DNA of 64,000 nt. It comes from Breoghania sp037026715 (GTDB lineage: Bacteria > Pseudomonadota > Alphaproteobacteria > Rhizobiales > Stappiaceae). Position 1 is the stretch's first letter. Each line of letters starts with the position of its first letter. The notes under the pieces were generated by a model. It was not told the origin of the DNA and searched no databases. It worked only from the letters and a program-made list of their open reading frames with translations. The stretch is from positions 372,001 through 436,000 of the forward strand of contig NZ_JBANCG010000001.1 in assembly GCF_037026715.1 (NCBI RefSeq), given 5' to 3'. Made by a program: the position numbers and the translations under genes. Below, one piece after another: positions 55,227-64,000 of the stretch.

Positions 55227-56750
55227 TTGACCACATTTACCGATCTCGCTCTTGGCGCGCCCCTCCTGAAGGCGCTTGCCGACGAGAACTATTCCGCGCC
55301 CACGCCCATCCAGGCGCAGGCCATTCCCCACGTTCTGGAAGGCAAGGACCTTCTCGGCATCGCCCAGACCGGTACCGGCAAGACCGCGGCCTTCGCGCTG
55401 CCGCTTCTCCAGAAGCTTTCCGCCGACAAGGCCCGCCTCGCGCCGCGCGCCACCCGCGCGCTGATCCTCGTGCCGACGCGCGAACTCGCCCAGCAGGTCG
55501 CCGACAGCATCACCACCTACGCCAAGTACCTGCGTGTTCGCACCACCGTCGTCGTCGGCGGCGTGTCGATCCGCGGGCAGATCCGGCGCATGGCCACCGG
55601 CACCGACGTGCTGGTCGCCACCCCCGGCCGGCTGCTCGACCTGATCGACCAGAAGGCCGTGACGATCTCCGACATTCACACGCTGATCCTCGACGAAGCC
55701 GACCAGATGCTCGATCTGGGCTTCATCCACGATCTCAGGCGCATCACCAAGCTGGTGCCGGCGAAGCGTCAGACGCTGTTCTTCTCCGCCACCATGCCCA
55801 AGCAGATCGCGGAGCTCGCCTCGGCCTATCTGACCGATCCGGTCGAGGTTTCCGTCGCCCCCGTCGCCACCACGGCGGAGAAGGTCGACCAGCGCGTCAT
55901 CTTCCTCGACAAGGCGGCCAAGACGGCGCGGCTGCGCGATCTTCTGGCCGAGCGCGACGTGGAGCGCGCGATCGTCTTCACCCGCACCAAGCACGGCGCC
56001 GACCGCGTCGTGCGCGATCTGGAACGTTCCGGCCTTGAGGCTGCGGCGATCCACGGCAACAAGAGCCAGGGTCAGCGCCAGCGTGCGCTCGGCGACTTCA
56101 AGAACGGCTCGCTGCGCATTCTGGTCGCCACCGACATCGCCGCACGCGGCATCGATGTCGACGGCATCTCGCATGTGGTCAATTTCGATCTGCCGAACGT
56201 TCCCGAAACCTATGTCCACCGCATCGGCCGCACCGCGCGCGCCGGGGCTGCCGGCATCGCGATCTCGCTGTGCATTCCCGAAGAGCGTCCGTACCTGCGC
56301 GACATCGAGCGGCTGACCAAGCGTGCGCTCGACCTGATGCCGGGCGAGGATGCGGCGTCCGATCCGCGCGGCGAGCCGGGTTTCGGCCGCGAGGGTGGCA
56401 CGAACAAGAAGGGCCGTTCCGGTCGCGGTCGCGCCCGTGGCGGCGAGGCCCGCAGCTTCGAGGGCCGTGGTCCCCGGCCGGAGCGTTCCGAGCGTCCGGA
56501 TCGTGGTGAACGTCGTGAAGGCGGCGAACGTCGGACCCGCCCCGAGGGCGAAGCCGGCAAGCCGCGCTTCGGCCGCAACGGCGAGAAGAGCGGCGCCCAG
56601 AGCTGGGCCGGCAAGGGCGAAGGTCGTGGCCAGGGCGAGGGCCCGAATCGGGCCCGTGGTGGCAAGCCGCATCGCAAGGGCAACGGCGCGCATACCAACG
56701 CATCGCGTCCGCGCGGTTCCAGCGAAGGCCCTGTTCAGTTCGGCGTCTGA
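55227..56750 (+). CDS. DEAD-box RNA helicase (RhlE-like) with Arg/Gly-rich tail
   Basis: 507 aa. It unwinds RNA duplexes in ribosome assembly or mRNA turnover. The Q motif (NYSAPTPIQAQAIP), Walker A AQTGTGKT, PTRELAQQV, LDEADQMLDLGF, SAT (FFSATMPKQ), ARGIDVDGISHVVNFDLPN and HRIGRTARAG are in order. The last ~120 residues are Arg/Gly-rich, typical of RhlE-type RNA-binding tails. The start is uncertain: TTG 55227 (TTFTDLALGAPLL) matches family starts, while an in-frame GTG at 55089 would add 46 residues of unrelated sequence. Confidence 0.88.
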   Translation: MTTFTDLALGAPLLKALADENYSAPTPIQAQAIPHVLEGKDLLGIAQTGTGKTAAFALPLLQKLSADKARLAPRATRALILVPTRELAQQVADSITTYAKYLRVRTTVVVGGVSIRGQIRRMATGTDVLVATPGRLLDLIDQKAVTISDIHTLILDEADQMLDLGFIHDLRRITKLVPAKRQTLFFSATMPKQIAELASAYLTDPVEVSVAPVATTAEKVDQRVIFLDKAAKTARLRDLLAERDVERAIVFTRTKHGADRVVRDLERSGLEAAAIHGNKSQGQRQRALGDFKNGSLRILVATDIAARGIDVDGISHVVNFDLPNVPETYVHRIGRTARAGAAGIAISLCIPEERPYLRDIERLTKRALDLMPGEDAASDPRGEPGFGREGGTNKKGRSGRGRARGGEARSFEGRGPRPERSERPDRGERREGGERRTRPEGEAGKPRFGRNGEKSGAQSWAGKGEGRGQGEGPNRARGGKPHRKGNGAHTNASRPRGSSEGPVQFGV

Positions 56751-56787
56751 TGCCGGCCTGACTTTGCCCCCGAAACCAGCCTCTCGC

Positions 56788-56907
56788 GTCCCCCTCCCCC
56801 TTGAGGGGAGGGGTTAGGGGTGGGGGTGAGCTGCTTGCTCCGAATCTGCCGCTCCACCCCCCTCTGTCGGCTTGCGCCGACATCTCCCCCGCAAGGGGGG
56901 AGAGGGG
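56788..56907. repeat. family F palindromic repeat
   Basis: GGGGAGGGGTTAGGGGTGGG and the partner CCTCTGTCGGCTTGCGCCGA CATCTCCCCC, with GAGGGGGA-type arms at both ends, match the core of the element at 52832 but lack its 21-bp terminal repeats. It lies between the helicase gene and rpsD. The rest of that 447-base gap shows only the rpsD leader. Confidence 0.7.
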
Positions 56908-57197
56908 AACAAGCGGGAAGTTCGCGCAAACCGGACTTGCAATTCGGCCAGTCCCTCAAGCTTGTGGGCCCCGAAATCCCCTTCCGTGTTTGACAGGCGC
57001 GCCGCATTCGACTAGATCAACGGCCGTCCATGCGGGTCCCTCGGGGCCCGCGTGGCATTTCACGCACCCGCGGGACGCGGCAAACGCTTTGCCGTCGTTC
57101 CTGTCAGTGTCGCAAACTTCCGCCCACGGGTGGGAAATGCCGGCACAGAGGAGGGCGCGTGTCCTTTCGATAAGAAACAAACCCAAGGACCACGCGA

Positions 57198-57815
57198 ATG
57201 TCCAAGCGTCAGAGCTCGAAGTACAAAATTGATCGCCGTATGGGCGAAAACATCTGGGGTCGTCCGAAGTCCCCGGCCAACCGCCGCGAATACGGCCCCG
57301 GCCAGCACGGCCAGCGCCGCAAGGGCAAGCTCTCCGACTTCGGCGTGCAGCTGCGCGCCAAGCAGAAGCTCAAGGGCTACTACGGCAACATTTCCGAGAA
57401 GCAGTTCCACAAGATCTACGTCGAGGCGTCCCGTCAGAAGGGCGACACCTCCGAGAACCTGATCGGCCTGCTGGAGCGTCGTCTCGACGCCATCGTCTAC
57501 CGCGCGAAGTTCGTGCCCACGGTCTTCGCCGCGCGCCAGTTCGTCAACCACGGCCACGTCAAGGTCAACGGTCGCCGGGTCACGATCCCGTCCTACCGCG
57601 TCCGCGAAGGCGACGTCATCGAGGTTCGCGACAAGTCCAAGCAGCTCGCGCTGGTGCTGGAAGCCGTGCAGTCGGCCGAGCGCGACGTGCCGGAATACAT
57701 CGTCGCCGACCACTCCAAGATGACCGCCACCTTCACCCGTGCGCCGTCCTTCTCCGAGGTTCCCTACCCGGTGCTGATGGAGCCGAACCTGGTCGTCGAA
57801 TTCTATTCGCGCTAA
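57198..57815 (+). CDS. rpsD: 30S ribosomal protein S4
   Basis: 205 aa. S4 is a primary 16S rRNA binder and assembly initiator. It contains SSKYKIDRRMGENIWGRPKS, REYGPGQHGQRRKGKLSDFG, the S4 RNA-binding domain LLERRLDAIVYRAKFVPTVF and ARQFVNHGHVKVNGRRVTIP, and the terminal VVEFYSR. AAGGA lies 9 bases before the ATG. It stands alone with its own terminator, outside any ribosomal protein operon, as is usual in Hyphomicrobiales. Confidence 0.98.
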   Translation: MSKRQSSKYKIDRRMGENIWGRPKSPANRREYGPGQHGQRRKGKLSDFGVQLRAKQKLKGYYGNISEKQFHKIYVEASRQKGDTSENLIGLLERRLDAIVYRAKFVPTVFAARQFVNHGHVKVNGRRVTIPSYRVREGDVIEVRDKSKQLALVLEAVQSAERDVPEYIVADHSKMTATFTRAPSFSEVPYPVLMEPNLVVEFYSR

Positions 57816-57865
57816 GCGACGGGCTCTCGCATCCCCGGATTTCTTCCGGATGCAGCATCCTCAAA

Positions 57866-57887
57866 GGCCGCCTTCGGGCGGCCTTTT
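57866..57887 (+). terminator. Rho-independent terminator of rpsD
   Basis: GGCCGCC (57866-57872) and GGCGGCC (57877-57883) around a TTCG tetraloop, then TTTT. It is nearly identical to the dksA terminator. Confidence 0.92.
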
Positions 57888-58265
57888 CCGTTTCCGGCCT
57901 GGCCGGATCGGGTTTCGGGCTTTGTGCGAACATGGTGCGCTCTGGCGGTGGACCTTGCGCAGTCGATCGGCGTTGTCCATTGCCGCCGACATGTGCGCTG
58001 TCTTTGGTCATATCTGGACCGTTGGTCTCCCGGCGCTTCGCGGATCGCGTATATCCGAGGCGACGTAAAGTAACAATAGATTTTATACGAAACAAATACT
58101 TATAATACTTTTGTTTAATAGGTATTCAGATACCGGTTTCCGTTACTTACTTCTGGAAATATCGTATTTTAAATTTTAAATTAATCAATGATTAACACGT
58201 CACCGTGTAGAAATATGTTCAGGTAATGTACTATTGTAATTATTTCTTATCCTGGGAGGCCGAGC
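57888..58265. promoter_or_regulatory. AT-rich leader of the GAF/GGDEF gene
   Basis: The second half (about 58065-58255) is strikingly AT-rich for this genome, with runs such as TTTTAAATTTTAAATTAATC. It likely carries the promoter of the gene at 58266, although no single -35/-10 pair stands out. No gene is seen. Confidence 0.5.
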
Positions 58266-59825
58266 GTGCTGGGACCGGCCACGAAAGAACGTTGCCTGGA
58301 GCTTTGCCTGGACCTGTATCTGGACCGTTCTCCGGATAAGGGCGGCGAGGCGATCGCGTCGGAGGCGGAGCGCCGTTCCTGTCTTGCCGTCTGCCATGCC
58401 CTGGATACCGCGCGCGAGGAGGAATTCGACCGGCTCGTGCGGCTTGCGCGCGCCGCCTTCGGTGCGCCGATCGCGCTCATTTCCTTTGTCGATGCGCAGC
58501 ACGAATGGTTAAAGGCGGAGATCGGGCTCGGGATTGCGGAGTTGCCGCGCACCTCCGGTTTCGGCCATCTCGCCATCGCCAGCGACGCACCTCTGGTGAT
58601 CGCCGATACCGCCGCCGATCCCCGCCTTTCCCGTATCTGCGGGCCCGACGGCCCGGAAGACGTTTCCGCCGACACGTCCGGCAGCAGCCCTGACGGTGGC
58701 ATGCGGCACGTGCGGGCCTATGCGGGCGCCCCGCTGGTCGTTGCCCCCGGCGTGCGCATCGGAACCATCGCTGTCTGCGACACGCAGCCGCGCGCCTTCA
58801 CGGCGGGCGAGGTGGAGATGCTCGTCGATCTGGCGCGGGTAGCGGTGGACGGGGTAAGCCTGCGCCGGGCCAAGCGCGAGGCGGAAAACCTCGGCAACCA
58901 GCTGCATGCCGCCATCGAGGCGCTGCCCGACGGCTTCATGCTGTTTGACGAAACCGACCGCCTGGTGCTCTTCAATCGCCGCATGACGGAGCTCTATCCG
59001 CAGGCGGAAGGCGTCTTCCGTCTCGGCATCACCTATGAGGAGCTGTTCCGCAAGGCCGTCTCGCTGGGCTGGTTTCCCGCAGCCCGGGGCTGCGAGGAAG
59101 CCTTCATCCAGGAGGCGCTTGCCTACCATCGCAACCCGGTCGGCTCTATGGAGCAGCCGGTGATCGGCGGCGGCTGGCTGCGCATCAGCGAAACCAAGAC
59201 CGCCACCGGCGCGACGGTCGGCTTCCGGGTCGATATCAGCGAGCTGAAACGGCGGGAGTCGGAGTTGTTCGAACTGGCCACCCGCGATGCGCTGACCGGC
59301 GTCCTCAGCCGGCGCCAGATCCTCGACGATCTGGAGCGCGAGCTGGCGCGGGCCCGGCGCTACGGGCATCGCTGCGCGATCCTGCTGATCGACGCGGACC
59401 ACTTCAAGCAGGTCAACGACAGGTGCGGCCATCAGGTCGGCGACGAGGTGCTGAAGTCGATCGCCGCGCGCATATCCTCCGCCATCCGCGAGACCGACCA
59501 CGTCGGGCGGCTGGGTGGCGAGGAGTTCGTCGTGGTGCTCGCCGATACCGATCTTGGCGGCGCGATGGAGACGGCGGAACGGTTGCGCCGGAGCATCGAG
59601 GAGATCGTCGTGCCTGTGCGCTGCCCGCGCTCTGGAGCGGCGGAGGCGCCGATGCGGGTCACCGTGTCCATCGGGGTCGCGCAATTGCGGCCCGGGGAAA
59701 ATGCGGACGACCTTTACGCCCGTGCCGACGCCTCGCTTTACGGCGCCAAGGCCTCGGGCCGCAACCGCGTGGTCTCGTCGCCCGCCACCGACAGGCGGGG
59801 CGCCCTGCTCGATTTCGCGGGCTAG
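58266..59825 (+). CDS. diguanylate cyclase with GAF and PAS sensor domains
   Basis: 519 aa soluble c-di-GMP synthase. A GAF domain (residues ~50-200: EFDRLVRLARAAFGAPIALI, AYAGAPLVVAPGVRIGTIAV) is followed by a PAS domain (~215-325: AIEALPDGFMLFDETDRLVL) and a GGDEF domain (~340-500) with active site GGEEF (417-421) in HVGRLGGEEFVVVLAD. An RETD product-inhibition I-site lies just upstream. The catalytic residues are all present, so it should be active and feedback-controlled. The GTG at 58266 follows GGGAGG. It has its own AT-rich upstream region and no operon partner. Confidence 0.92.
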   Translation: MLGPATKERCLELCLDLYLDRSPDKGGEAIASEAERRSCLAVCHALDTAREEEFDRLVRLARAAFGAPIALISFVDAQHEWLKAEIGLGIAELPRTSGFGHLAIASDAPLVIADTAADPRLSRICGPDGPEDVSADTSGSSPDGGMRHVRAYAGAPLVVAPGVRIGTIAVCDTQPRAFTAGEVEMLVDLARVAVDGVSLRRAKREAENLGNQLHAAIEALPDGFMLFDETDRLVLFNRRMTELYPQAEGVFRLGITYEELFRKAVSLGWFPAARGCEEAFIQEALAYHRNPVGSMEQPVIGGGWLRISETKTATGATVGFRVDISELKRRESELFELATRDALTGVLSRRQILDDLERELARARRYGHRCAILLIDADHFKQVNDRCGHQVGDEVLKSIAARISSAIRETDHVGRLGGEEFVVVLADTDLGGAMETAERLRRSIEEIVVPVRCPRSGAAEAPMRVTVSIGVAQLRPGENADDLYARADASLYGAKASGRNRVVSSPATDRRGALLDFAG

Positions 59826-59870
59826 CGTGTTTCGTGGTTTGTTGAGGCGGAGCGTGGGGTATATGCGCTC

Positions 59871-60119
59871 GGGCCATCCTTAAAGACGGCGCTCGCGTTT
59901 CTCCTCAAAGTCTGGCCTGGAAATGGTATCGGGCTGTGCACTTTCGACCGTTCCCCCACATGCCCCTCCGCCGTCATCACCCGGCACCCGCTTTCGCGGG
60001 CACCGGGTGATGACGATGGAGAGGTATGAAAGGGCGTGAAATTCGCGGCGAAGAACCAGCGGCCATTTCCGGGCCTGTCACTGAGGAGCCGTCGCAGACG
60101 CCGTCTCGAAGGAAGGGCC
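59871..60119. repeat. composite nested palindromic repeat, copy 4
   Basis: Outer family A arms (GGGCCATCCTTAAAGACG and CGTCTCGAAGGAAGGGCC), inner arms (about 59908-59965 and 60015-60085) and a short core CATCACCCGG..CCGGGTGATGACG that keeps only one of the two family B hairpins. It lies in the 698-base gap between two diguanylate cyclase loci, whose remainder (60120-60523) holds an AT-richer leader without a recognised operator. Confidence 0.78.
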
Positions 60120-60523
60120 ACAGCGCAAGATGCGCGACATCCGTCCTACCGCGAACGGCTCCTGGACGCGATGGCGCTCGGCACGCCCGGCTTTTCATCC
60201 CGTTGTAAGTATTCTTACAGAATGCACGTTTTGCCTCGTTTGCGGGCAGATCTTGCGCATCGCGTGGCGTCCTTTCCGTGCCGGAGGCCGCCTGCTTCGC
60301 GTTGTCTGTTGAAAATAATGAATAAAGAAGAAGAAGACGCTTCGGCATAATTCATGCAAGTCGAAACTGCAGCGATATACGGCCCGGGGAGGGCTCCTGA
60401 TTGCTGTCTATGTCCCAATTGACGAAGGTTTAATTCATTATGCGCTAGTTTACGTAACGGAGTTTTGCAGATCCGGCATCCACGACCACACGGATGCCGG
60501 AGCAACCCGGGGGTATGGGAGTG

Positions 60524-61780
60524 ATGGCGTTACCCGGCAAGCGGGTGTTGTCCGGCCTTTTGATCGCCTTCGCCGTTGCGGCGGGAGCGTCGGCCCCGGC
60601 GCGCCCGGTTGTTGCCGCGCAGCCGCCGCGGCCGCGGGTGGTCTTCGTCAACCCGGGCATGACCGGCGAGGTCTTCTGGACGCTGGTCTCCAAGACCATG
60701 CAGGCGGCGGCCGACCAGTTCGGCATCGACCTCATCATCGACACCGCCGAGCGCAACCGGGTGCGCATGAAGCAGCTCGCGCTGGCCACCATTCTCGGCT
60801 CACACAAACCCGACGCGCTGGTGCTCGTCAACGAGGAACAGGCGAGCGTCGATCTTCTGGCGGCGGCGGATGCGCAGGGCATCAAGGTCCTGATGCTGCT
60901 GAACGACGTGATCGGCGAAGACCGGCAGGCAAGCGGCGAGCCGGGCGAGCGCTACCGCAACTGGCTCGGCGCCATCGTGCCCGACAATCGCGGCGCCGGC
61001 CGGCGCATGGCCGAAGCGCTCGGCCGGTTTGCGGACGCGCAGGCGCTGACGGCGGGCGACGGCACGGGCGAGCGTCCGGTGATCGCCCTTTACGGCGACA
61101 CCGTCACGCCGGCTTCCATTGAGCGCAACGGCGGGCTCGCCGACGTGCTGGCCGCCGGCACGTTCGGACTGAGCCTCGATCATGCGCTGGTGGCGGACTG
61201 GGATGCCGGCAAGGCGCACGATCTTGTGGACCGGGTTCTCAAGCGCTATGCGCGCCGGGGCGCGCGCCGCCCGGTCGGCGTGTGGGCGGCGAACGATCCG
61301 ATGGCGCTCGGCGCGATCCGGGCGCTGCGCGAGAACGGGTTCGCGCCCGGTGCCGATGTCGGCGTCGTCGGGCTCAACTGGTCGCCGGAGGCGCTCGGCG
61401 CGATCTCGCAAGGTGCGCTGCTGACGAGCGACGGCGGTCATTTCTTTGCCGGCGCATGGGCCATGGTGGTGCTCATGGACTATTTCGACGGCTTGCACCT
61501 GCCGGGCGCCGAGCCGACGATCGCCTTCCACATGCACCCGGTCGATGCGACCAACGTCGCGGCCTTTCGCGCCGCAATCGGCGGTATCATCGAGCGCGGT
61601 GCCTTCGACGAGATAGACTTCTCGCGGTTTCGTCTCGGGCGCGACGGCGACCCCGCGTCCTACGATTTCAGTCTCGGGGCACTGGGCGCGGCCATCGCCG
61701 GCGAGGATCCCGTCTTCCCCAAGTCCGCGTTCTCTCAACAAGAGTGTCCAGACCCATGCGCCCTGACCTCCGCGCACTGA
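60524..61780 (+). CDS. periplasmic sugar-binding-like protein paired with a diguanylate cyclase
   Basis: 418 aa. A signal peptide (VLSGLLIAFAVAAGASAPAR) is followed by a type I periplasmic-binding fold as in ribose or AI-2 receptors: VVFVNPGMTGEVFWTLVSKT, PDALVLVNEEQASVDLLAAA, RPVIALYGDTVTPASIERNG and VGVWAANDPMALGAIRALRE. No ABC transporter genes accompany it. Its end overlaps the membrane cyclase gene by 25 bases, so it most likely senses a ligand for that cyclase. The start is uncertain (ATG 60494, 60515 or 60524); 60524 gives the cleanest signal, with GGGGG 10 bases upstream. Confidence 0.82.
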   Translation: MALPGKRVLSGLLIAFAVAAGASAPARPVVAAQPPRPRVVFVNPGMTGEVFWTLVSKTMQAAADQFGIDLIIDTAERNRVRMKQLALATILGSHKPDALVLVNEEQASVDLLAAADAQGIKVLMLLNDVIGEDRQASGEPGERYRNWLGAIVPDNRGAGRRMAEALGRFADAQALTAGDGTGERPVIALYGDTVTPASIERNGGLADVLAAGTFGLSLDHALVADWDAGKAHDLVDRVLKRYARRGARRPVGVWAANDPMALGAIRALRENGFAPGADVGVVGLNWSPEALGAISQGALLTSDGGHFFAGAWAMVVLMDYFDGLHLPGAEPTIAFHMHPVDATNVAAFRAAIGGIIERGAFDEIDFSRFRLGRDGDPASYDFSLGALGAAIAGEDPVFPKSAFSQQECPDPCALTSAH

Positions 61781-63105
61781 GCGCCAGGGCCCTGCGCCCC
61801 GTGATCTGGCTGCGTGCGCGCCGGCGCGCAAGCTTCGCGTTCCGGTTCTACACGACGCTCATTCCGTGGATCGTCGCGGTCAACCTGCTGGTGGCCGGCG
61901 CCGCCTCGCTGTGGGGCCTCGGGCAGGCGGAGCGCACGGTGGCGGCCGCGCGCGAGGACGCGATCCAGTCGCTCGTCTTCGCCATCGCCAAGCCGGTGCA
62001 CGATTTCGAGTTCGACCACGTCCGCTCGCTGCTCGCCGATTTCCCCCGTTCCGGCTCCATCGAGGCGACCTGGGTCACGGACGATACGGGCTTTGAGGTG
62101 GCCCGTGCCGGGCGTACGAACAAGGCGGAGATCGCCGGCGTCGTTGAAATGCCGATCATGCACAGCAAGGCGAATTCGGTCGTCACCGTCGGCACGCTGC
62201 ATGTGGCCTATTCCAACCGCGAGGTGCGTGCGGTGACGCTGCTGATCGGCCTGCACAGCCTGCTCTTGACGCTGGCGACCACCATCGTCGCGCTGGTCAT
62301 CACCAGCCGGCTGGCGCAGACCAACGTGATCATGCCGCTCCAGCATCTGGCCGGCGCCATTACGCGCACGCGACATGAGGGCACGCGCCATCGGGTCAAT
62401 CTGCGCGTCGACGGCGAGTTCGGCACCGTCATCGCCGGCTTCAACGCCATGCAGGCCCGCCTCGACCGCGACGAGCAGGCGCTGCTGGAGATCAACTCGC
62501 GACTGCGCCGCGCCGCCAGCGAGGACAGTCTGACGGGCCTGCGCAACCGCGCGGGCTTTGAGGAGGAGGCGACGGCGGTGCTGCTGCAGGCGCGCGCCGC
62601 CCGCGCCGGGGTGGCGATGCTGTTCATCGACCTCAACCGCTTCAAGACCATCAACGACACGTTCGGCCATGCGGTCGGCGACGAGGTGCTGCGCAACGTC
62701 GGGCGGCGCATCGAGGCCAACGCGCCGCCCGGCGCCATCACCGCCCGGCTTTCCGGCGACGAGTTCGTCGTCATGGTCACAGGCGAGGACGTGGCGGCCA
62801 CGGCGCCCGATCTCGCCCTCCACCTCGATCGCGAGATCGCCGGCGAGCTTCTCGTGGAGGGGCACCGCCTGCGGCCGGTCGGCTCCATCGGCTTCGTGGC
62901 CTCGAACGACGACTATTCGCTCGCCTCCCTGATGATCAAGGCCGACGCGGCGATGTACGACATAAAGAAGTTCGCGCAGGACTGGCCGGCTGACCATGCC
63001 GCCGATGCCGGCGGGCCCGGTCGGGACCACGTCGGCACCGAACAGCCGATCCTTCGTCGCCCCGGGCGTGCCGCCACGGTCGCGGAGGAGGGGCTGGCCG
63101 GGTAG
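61756..63105 (+). CDS. membrane diguanylate cyclase partner of the binding protein
   Basis: 449 aa. A first membrane helix (FYTTLIPWIVAVNLLVAGAA), a periplasmic domain of ~120 residues (AREDAIQSLVFAIAKPVHDF ... KANSVVTVGTLHVAYSN), a second helix (LLIGLHSLLLTLATTIVALV), a HAMP-like linker (RLAQTNVIMPLQHLAGAITR) and a GGDEF domain with active site SGDEF (333-337). The first Gly is Ser, a change seen in some active cyclases. No RxxD I-site precedes it, unlike the cyclase at 58266. The periplasmic part resembles CHASE/Cache-like sensors. It overlaps the binding-protein gene by 25 bases. Confidence 0.88.
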   Translation: MRPDLRALSARALRPVIWLRARRRASFAFRFYTTLIPWIVAVNLLVAGAASLWGLGQAERTVAAAREDAIQSLVFAIAKPVHDFEFDHVRSLLADFPRSGSIEATWVTDDTGFEVARAGRTNKAEIAGVVEMPIMHSKANSVVTVGTLHVAYSNREVRAVTLLIGLHSLLLTLATTIVALVITSRLAQTNVIMPLQHLAGAITRTRHEGTRHRVNLRVDGEFGTVIAGFNAMQARLDRDEQALLEINSRLRRAASEDSLTGLRNRAGFEEEATAVLLQARAARAGVAMLFIDLNRFKTINDTFGHAVGDEVLRNVGRRIEANAPPGAITARLSGDEFVVMVTGEDVAATAPDLALHLDREIAGELLVEGHRLRPVGSIGFVASNDDYSLASLMIKADAAMYDIKKFAQDWPADHAADAGGPGRDHVGTEQPILRRPGRAATVAEEGLAG

Positions 63106-63187
63106 GGCCCGCCTTCGCGCCGGAACGCCGTGCGCACAGCGCCTGCCTCGCTTCCGTCGCGCCGCAAACCACGGTATAAGCCCGGCC

Positions 63188-64000
63188 ATGGACGCACCCG
63201 ATCTCATCGACGATCCCGCTGACGCGGCCCTGCCGGCGGAGGCCGAGGACGACGCCTTCACGGGCGGCGACCATCCGCTCTTTGCCGCGGCCCCCTCCAG
63301 CACGAACTTCCGCAAGCTGCGCAAGCGGCTCCTGCGCGAGGTGCGCCAGACCATGACGGATTACGCCATGGTCGCTCCGGGCGGTCAGCGGCGGGCGAAG
63401 TGGCTCGTGTGCCTGTCGGGCGGCAAGGATTCCTACGCGCTGCTGGCGATCCTTTGCGATCTCCGCTGGCGCGGTCTTCTGCCGGTCGATCTCATCGCCT
63501 GCAATCTCGATCAGGCCCAGCCGGGCTTTCCGGCCCACATCCTGCCGGAGTTTCTGGAGCGTCACGGCGTGCCGCACGTGATCGAGCGGCGCGACACCTA
63601 TTCCATCGTCACGGAAAAGATCGGGGCGGGGCAGACCTACTGCTCCCTGTGCTCGCGCCTCAGACGCGGCCATCTCTACCGCATCGCGCGCGAGCAGGGC
63701 TGCGAGGCCATCGTCCTCGGCCATCACCGCGAAGATATCGTGGAGACTTTCCTGCTCAATCTCTTCTACGGCGGGCGCCTTGCCGCCATGCCGCCGAAAC
63801 TCCTGAACGAGGACGGCGACCTCACCGTGCTGCGCCCGCTTGCGGGTTGCGCGGAGGCCGATCTCGCGCGGTTTTCCAACGCGCTGCAATTCCCCATCAT
63901 CCCGTGCGATCTCTGCGGCTCGCAGGACGGCCTGCAGCGTCAGAAGATCAAGGAGATGATGGCGGGATGGGAGCGCGAGCAGCCCGGCCGCACGCAGGTG
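63188..64000 (+). CDS. ttcA: tRNA 2-thiocytidine synthetase TtcA, 3' end cut by window edge
   Basis: 271 codons are visible and no stop is reached. TtcA makes 2-thiocytidine at tRNA position 32 using an iron-sulfur cluster. The PP-loop SGGKDS is at residues ~77-82 (WLVCLSGGKDSYALLAILCD). The cluster cysteines are in TYCSLCSRLRRGHLYRIA (CxxC) and IPCDLCGSQDGLQRQ, with LGHHREDIVETFLLNLFYGG between. An acidic N-terminal extension of ~40 residues precedes FRKLRKRLLREVRQT. Most of the protein is inside the window. Confidence 0.95.
   Translation, partial: MDAPDLIDDPADAALPAEAEDDAFTGGDHPLFAAAPSSTNFRKLRKRLLREVRQTMTDYAMVAPGGQRRAKWLVCLSGGKDSYALLAILCDLRWRGLLPVDLIACNLDQAQPGFPAHILPEFLERHGVPHVIERRDTYSIVTEKIGAGQTYCSLCSRLRRGHLYRIAREQGCEAIVLGHHREDIVETFLLNLFYGGRLAAMPPKLLNEDGDLTVLRPLAGCAEADLARFSNALQFPIIPCDLCGSQDGLQRQKIKEMMAGWEREQPGRTQV

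Overview
The window is GC-rich DNA from an alphaproteobacterium, most likely a member of the Hyphomicrobiales related to marine genera such as Stappia or Roseibium. The order is an inference from gene content and layout, and the genus is a guess. Supporting signs are a flagellar cluster with FliX, a DksA with a single zinc-finger cysteine, CckA next to the flagellar export genes, TTAA-N7-TTAA (CtrA-type) boxes, and a GAAC-N7-GAAC SOS box before recA.

Positions 1-28.9 kb hold a flagellar locus in several transcription units. On the minus strand lie flagellin (cut by the window edge), flaG, and flgI-flgJ-flgN. fliX is divergent from flgI and is followed by dksA. flgF-flgG-flgA-flgH run leftward and fliL-fliM-(178 aa protein)-MotE-like run rightward, followed by a giant beta-domain/TPR protein. 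fliO-fliP run leftward, with an exceptionally long FliO. flgB-flgC-fliE, fliQ-fliR-flhB and the hybrid kinase gene cckA close the locus. CckA feeds phosphate to CtrA, and the CtrA-type boxes before flgB and fliQ suggest that the regulator's kinase sits beside its targets. Many junctions are 4-bp ATGA or GTGA overlaps.

Positions 29-46.8 kb are mixed: a secreted thiaminase I-like enzyme with a C-terminal lectin-like cysteine-rich module; psuK-psuG (pseudouridine breakdown); recA; a secreted purine nucleoside permease-family protein; alaS; a cyclic-nucleotide-gated K+ channel; a glycine-zipper lipoprotein; dimeric NADP-isocitrate dehydrogenase; a YeeE/YedE pair plus a secreted DUF442 phosphatase-like protein behind a palindromic operator; and an uncharacterised 248 aa protein.

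Positions 46.8-64 kb hold a KAS II gene, a compositionally mosaic accessory gene, monomeric NADP-isocitrate dehydrogenase (a second, unrelated form of the same enzyme activity), trmJ-murI, a DEAD-box helicase, rpsD, a GAF/PAS/GGDEF cyclase, a periplasmic-binding-protein/diguanylate-cyclase pair, and ttcA (cut by the right edge).

The gaps between genes are full of modular palindromic repeats of at least five families. Some are nested into composite elements of about 250-360 bp. No transposase, integrase, CRISPR array, rRNA or tRNA gene was seen.
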